Made by a program: the position numbers and the translations under genes | Assembly (NCBI GenBank): GCA_023230535.1 | Contig: JALNXC010000051.1 | Location: forward strand, 1-7,392 | DNA from: Alkaliphilus sp. | GTDB lineage: Bacteria > Bacillota > Clostridia > Peptostreptococcales > Natronincolaceae | Reading direction: 5' to 3' | Length of the DNA stretch: 7,392 bases | Part shown: in pieces, positions 7,011 through 7,392 of the stretch | Layout of the letters: each line of letters starts with the position of its first letter | How positions within the stretch are numbered: position 1 is the stretch's first letter | Notes under the pieces: model-generated | Databases searched by the model: none | What the model saw: only the letters and a program-made list of their open reading frames with translations | Told to the model about the DNA's origin: nothing

Positions 7011-7052
7011 TTTTTAAAATATAAATCTGTTTCCATAAATATACCGCATCAG

Positions 7053-7152
7053 GACTATCTTTTTCACCTATATATGGCTCGTGCTATAAAGTCCAAATTG
7101 GATTTTGATAATCAACTTCCGACTATATTTTCCACCTATACATGGCCCGTGC
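7053..7152. repeat. Pair of 32-bp imperfect direct repeats in the leader region
   Basis: Copies at 7053-7084 and 7121-7152 match at 28 of 32 positions; both contain CACCTATA, ATGGC and CGTGC. They start 68 bp apart, not a multiple of three. They lie between the promoter and the 1050-residue gene and each spans one of the stop codons or its flank in the small broken frame. They could be regulator sites or a local duplication. Confidence 0.8.
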
Positions 7153-7220
7153 CCGTCCGTATTCGATAGGATCATAAGAATATTCAGTCATTTTTCCGTT
7201 TATTATTTTATGTTTTATCC

Positions 7221-7249
7221 ATCATAGCATATACAGTAAAAGACTACAA
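7221..7249 (-). promoter_or_regulatory. Predicted sigma-70-type promoter with extended -10 for the gene cluster
   Basis: Read on the minus strand, TTGTAG (7244-7249) and TATGAT (7221-7226) are 17 bases apart. TGC directly precedes the -10, giving an extended -10. Transcription would start near 7214, roughly 215 bases before the ATG at 6997. This leaves a long leader that includes the 32-bp repeats and the small broken frame. Confidence 0.55.
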
Positions 7250-7267
7250 TATTTTTACAAAAACGTC

Positions 7268-7294
7268 ATTGACACATTCCACTAAATTGTCAAT
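7268..7294. repeat. Inverted repeat ATTGACA-N13-TGTCAAT upstream of the promoter
   Basis: Seven-base arms at 7268-7274 and 7288-7294 are perfect complements. The site lies about 20 bp upstream of the -35 box, where an activator or repressor dimer could bind. No poly-T follows on either strand, so it is not a terminator. Confidence 0.4.
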
Positions 7295-7297
7295 AGC

Positions 7298-7319
7298 ATG
7301 CACTGAGGATGCACTGGGG
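7298..7319. repeat. Tandem 11-bp repeat (ATGCACTGRGG twice)
   Basis: Units 7298-7308 and 7309-7319 differ at one base. The second unit forms one arm of the adjoining hairpin, so the pair may be a partly duplicated element end. Confidence 0.6.
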
Positions 7320-7336
7320 ACGGTTCCTGATGCATC
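7308..7336. repeat. REP-like hairpin containing GGGGACGGTTCC
   Basis: The outer arms GATGCA (7308-7313) and TGCATC (7331-7336) pair perfectly. The interior pairs with one mismatch and three G-T wobbles down to a CGG loop, so the whole 29 bases can fold as one stem. GGGGACGGTTCC-type stems are, to my knowledge, recurrent intergenic elements in several Clostridia and are often linked to Y1-type (RAYT) transposases or IS ends. It lies just after the stop codon of the gene fragment at 7344-7392. It could also weakly serve as that gene's terminator, but there is no T-tract. Confidence 0.45.
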
Positions 7337-7343
7337 TAATATC

Positions 7344-7392
7344 CTACGCTTTCAAATTACTGATCTTTTTCAAGGCCATTTGAATATCTTTA
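7344..7392 (-). CDS. C-terminal fragment of an unidentified gene (5' part outside the window)
   Basis: From the window edge the minus strand reads fifteen codons, KDIQMALKKISNLKA, then TAG at 7344-7346. The Lys-rich, helix-forming tail looks like the end of a real protein, and the REP-like hairpin directly follows its stop. It might be a transposase tail, given the neighbouring element, but 15 residues cannot identify it. Confidence 0.35.
   Translation of the reverse strand, partial: KDIQMALKKISNLKA

Larger units (their letters stand above)
6994..7191 (-). pseudogene. 65-codon small frame interrupted by two TAG codons, overlapping the start of the 1050-residue gene
   Basis: An ATG at 7191 opens 22 codons (MTEYSYDPIEYGRARA and six more) and ends in TAG at 7123-7125. 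The same frame then continues through 12 codons (SEVDYQNPIWTL), a second TAG (7084-7086) and 29 codons (HEPYIGEKDSPDAVYLW and twelve more). It stops at TGA 6994-6996, which overlaps the ATG of the large gene as ATGA. It sits about 25-30 bases after a good promoter. The content is protein-like and the ATGA overlap is typical of coupled genes, so a decayed small gene is plausible. The ribosome site is weak. It could instead be a 22-residue leader peptide followed by chance openness. I recognise no homologue. Confidence 0.3.
7037..7343. other. Intergenic leader and upstream region without a supported intact gene
   Basis: This stretch holds the REP-like hairpin, the tandem 11-mer, the inverted repeat, the extended -10 promoter, the two 32-bp direct repeats and most of the small frame broken by two TAG codons. 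I see no tRNA, riboswitch fold or intact longer gene on either strand. Confidence 0.6.

Noticed and set aside
6290..7024. Plus-strand 244-codon open frame opposite the start of the large exported protein
   Set aside because: Its product has no domain logic, and the minus frame has a signal peptide, ribosome site and paralogue support.
6998..7036. Earlier start for the large protein (METDLYFKKRKIH extension)
   Set aside because: It has no ribosome site upstream and would put a charged extension before the signal peptide. GAGG is well placed for the ATG at 6997.
7088..7106. Small hairpin AAAGTCC...GGATTTT as a terminator
   Set aside because: It is A/T-rich with a wobble or mismatch, has no following T-tract on either strand, and lies in the leader of the cluster.
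1757..7191. A non-standard genetic code reading TAA/TAG as an amino acid
   Set aside because: The long genes contain no internal TAA or TAG and end properly at TAA or TGA. One small frame is broken by TAA yet also ends in TAA. Decay or chance explains the broken small frames better than recoding.
7288..7293. Perfect TTGACA on the minus strand as a -35 box
   Set aside because: No -10-like hexamer lies 16-18 bases downstream. The TTGTAG/TATGAT pair with an extended -10 is a better promoter.
1..7392. CRISPR array, tRNA or rRNA
   Set aside because: No regularly spaced short repeats, cloverleaf arms or rRNA-like conserved segments were seen on either strand.

Overview
The window looks like a bacterial chromosome (or an integrated accessory region) of moderate-to-low G+C. 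Genes have Shine-Dalgarno sites (AAGGAG, GAGG and unusual G-tracts), Sec-type signal peptides and standard stop codons. Tandem cytoplasmic zinc ribbons fused to membrane helices suggest a low-G+C Firmicute, probably a Clostridia-type organism. A spirochaete such as Treponema cannot be excluded from sequence alone.

Every gene I can support lies on the minus strand, so transcription runs from high to low coordinates. In that order the window holds: (1) the last ~15 codons of an unidentified gene (7344-7392); (2) a ~350-bp gap with a REP-like hairpin, a tandem 11-mer, an inverted repeat, a good extended -10 promoter and a small reading frame broken by two TAG codons; (3) a 1050-residue exported protein with an HExxH metallopeptidase motif (3845-6997); (4) a 386-residue protein with two N-terminal zinc ribbons and about five or six membrane helices (2603-3763); (5) a 220-residue two-helix membrane protein with a C-terminal soluble domain (1884-2546); (6) a 29-codon frame broken by one TAA; (7) the first 580 codons of a second exported protein, cut by the window edge (1-1740).

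Proteins 3 and 7 are paralogues. A module of about 427 residues is shared gaplessly at about 86% amino-acid identity (my count), while their N-terminal exported domains are unrelated. In 3 this domain is probably beta-rich; in 7 it is a short four-cysteine (CxxC...CxxC) domain. The two membrane proteins sit between the paralogues with short gaps and no convincing minus-strand terminator, so the four genes probably form an operon or two coupled units. I infer a cell-envelope system: large exported proteins carrying a conserved Ig-like/helical/metallopeptidase core with exchangeable N-terminal domains, plus two small membrane partners. I cannot assign a pathway or substrate, and I recognise no named gene.
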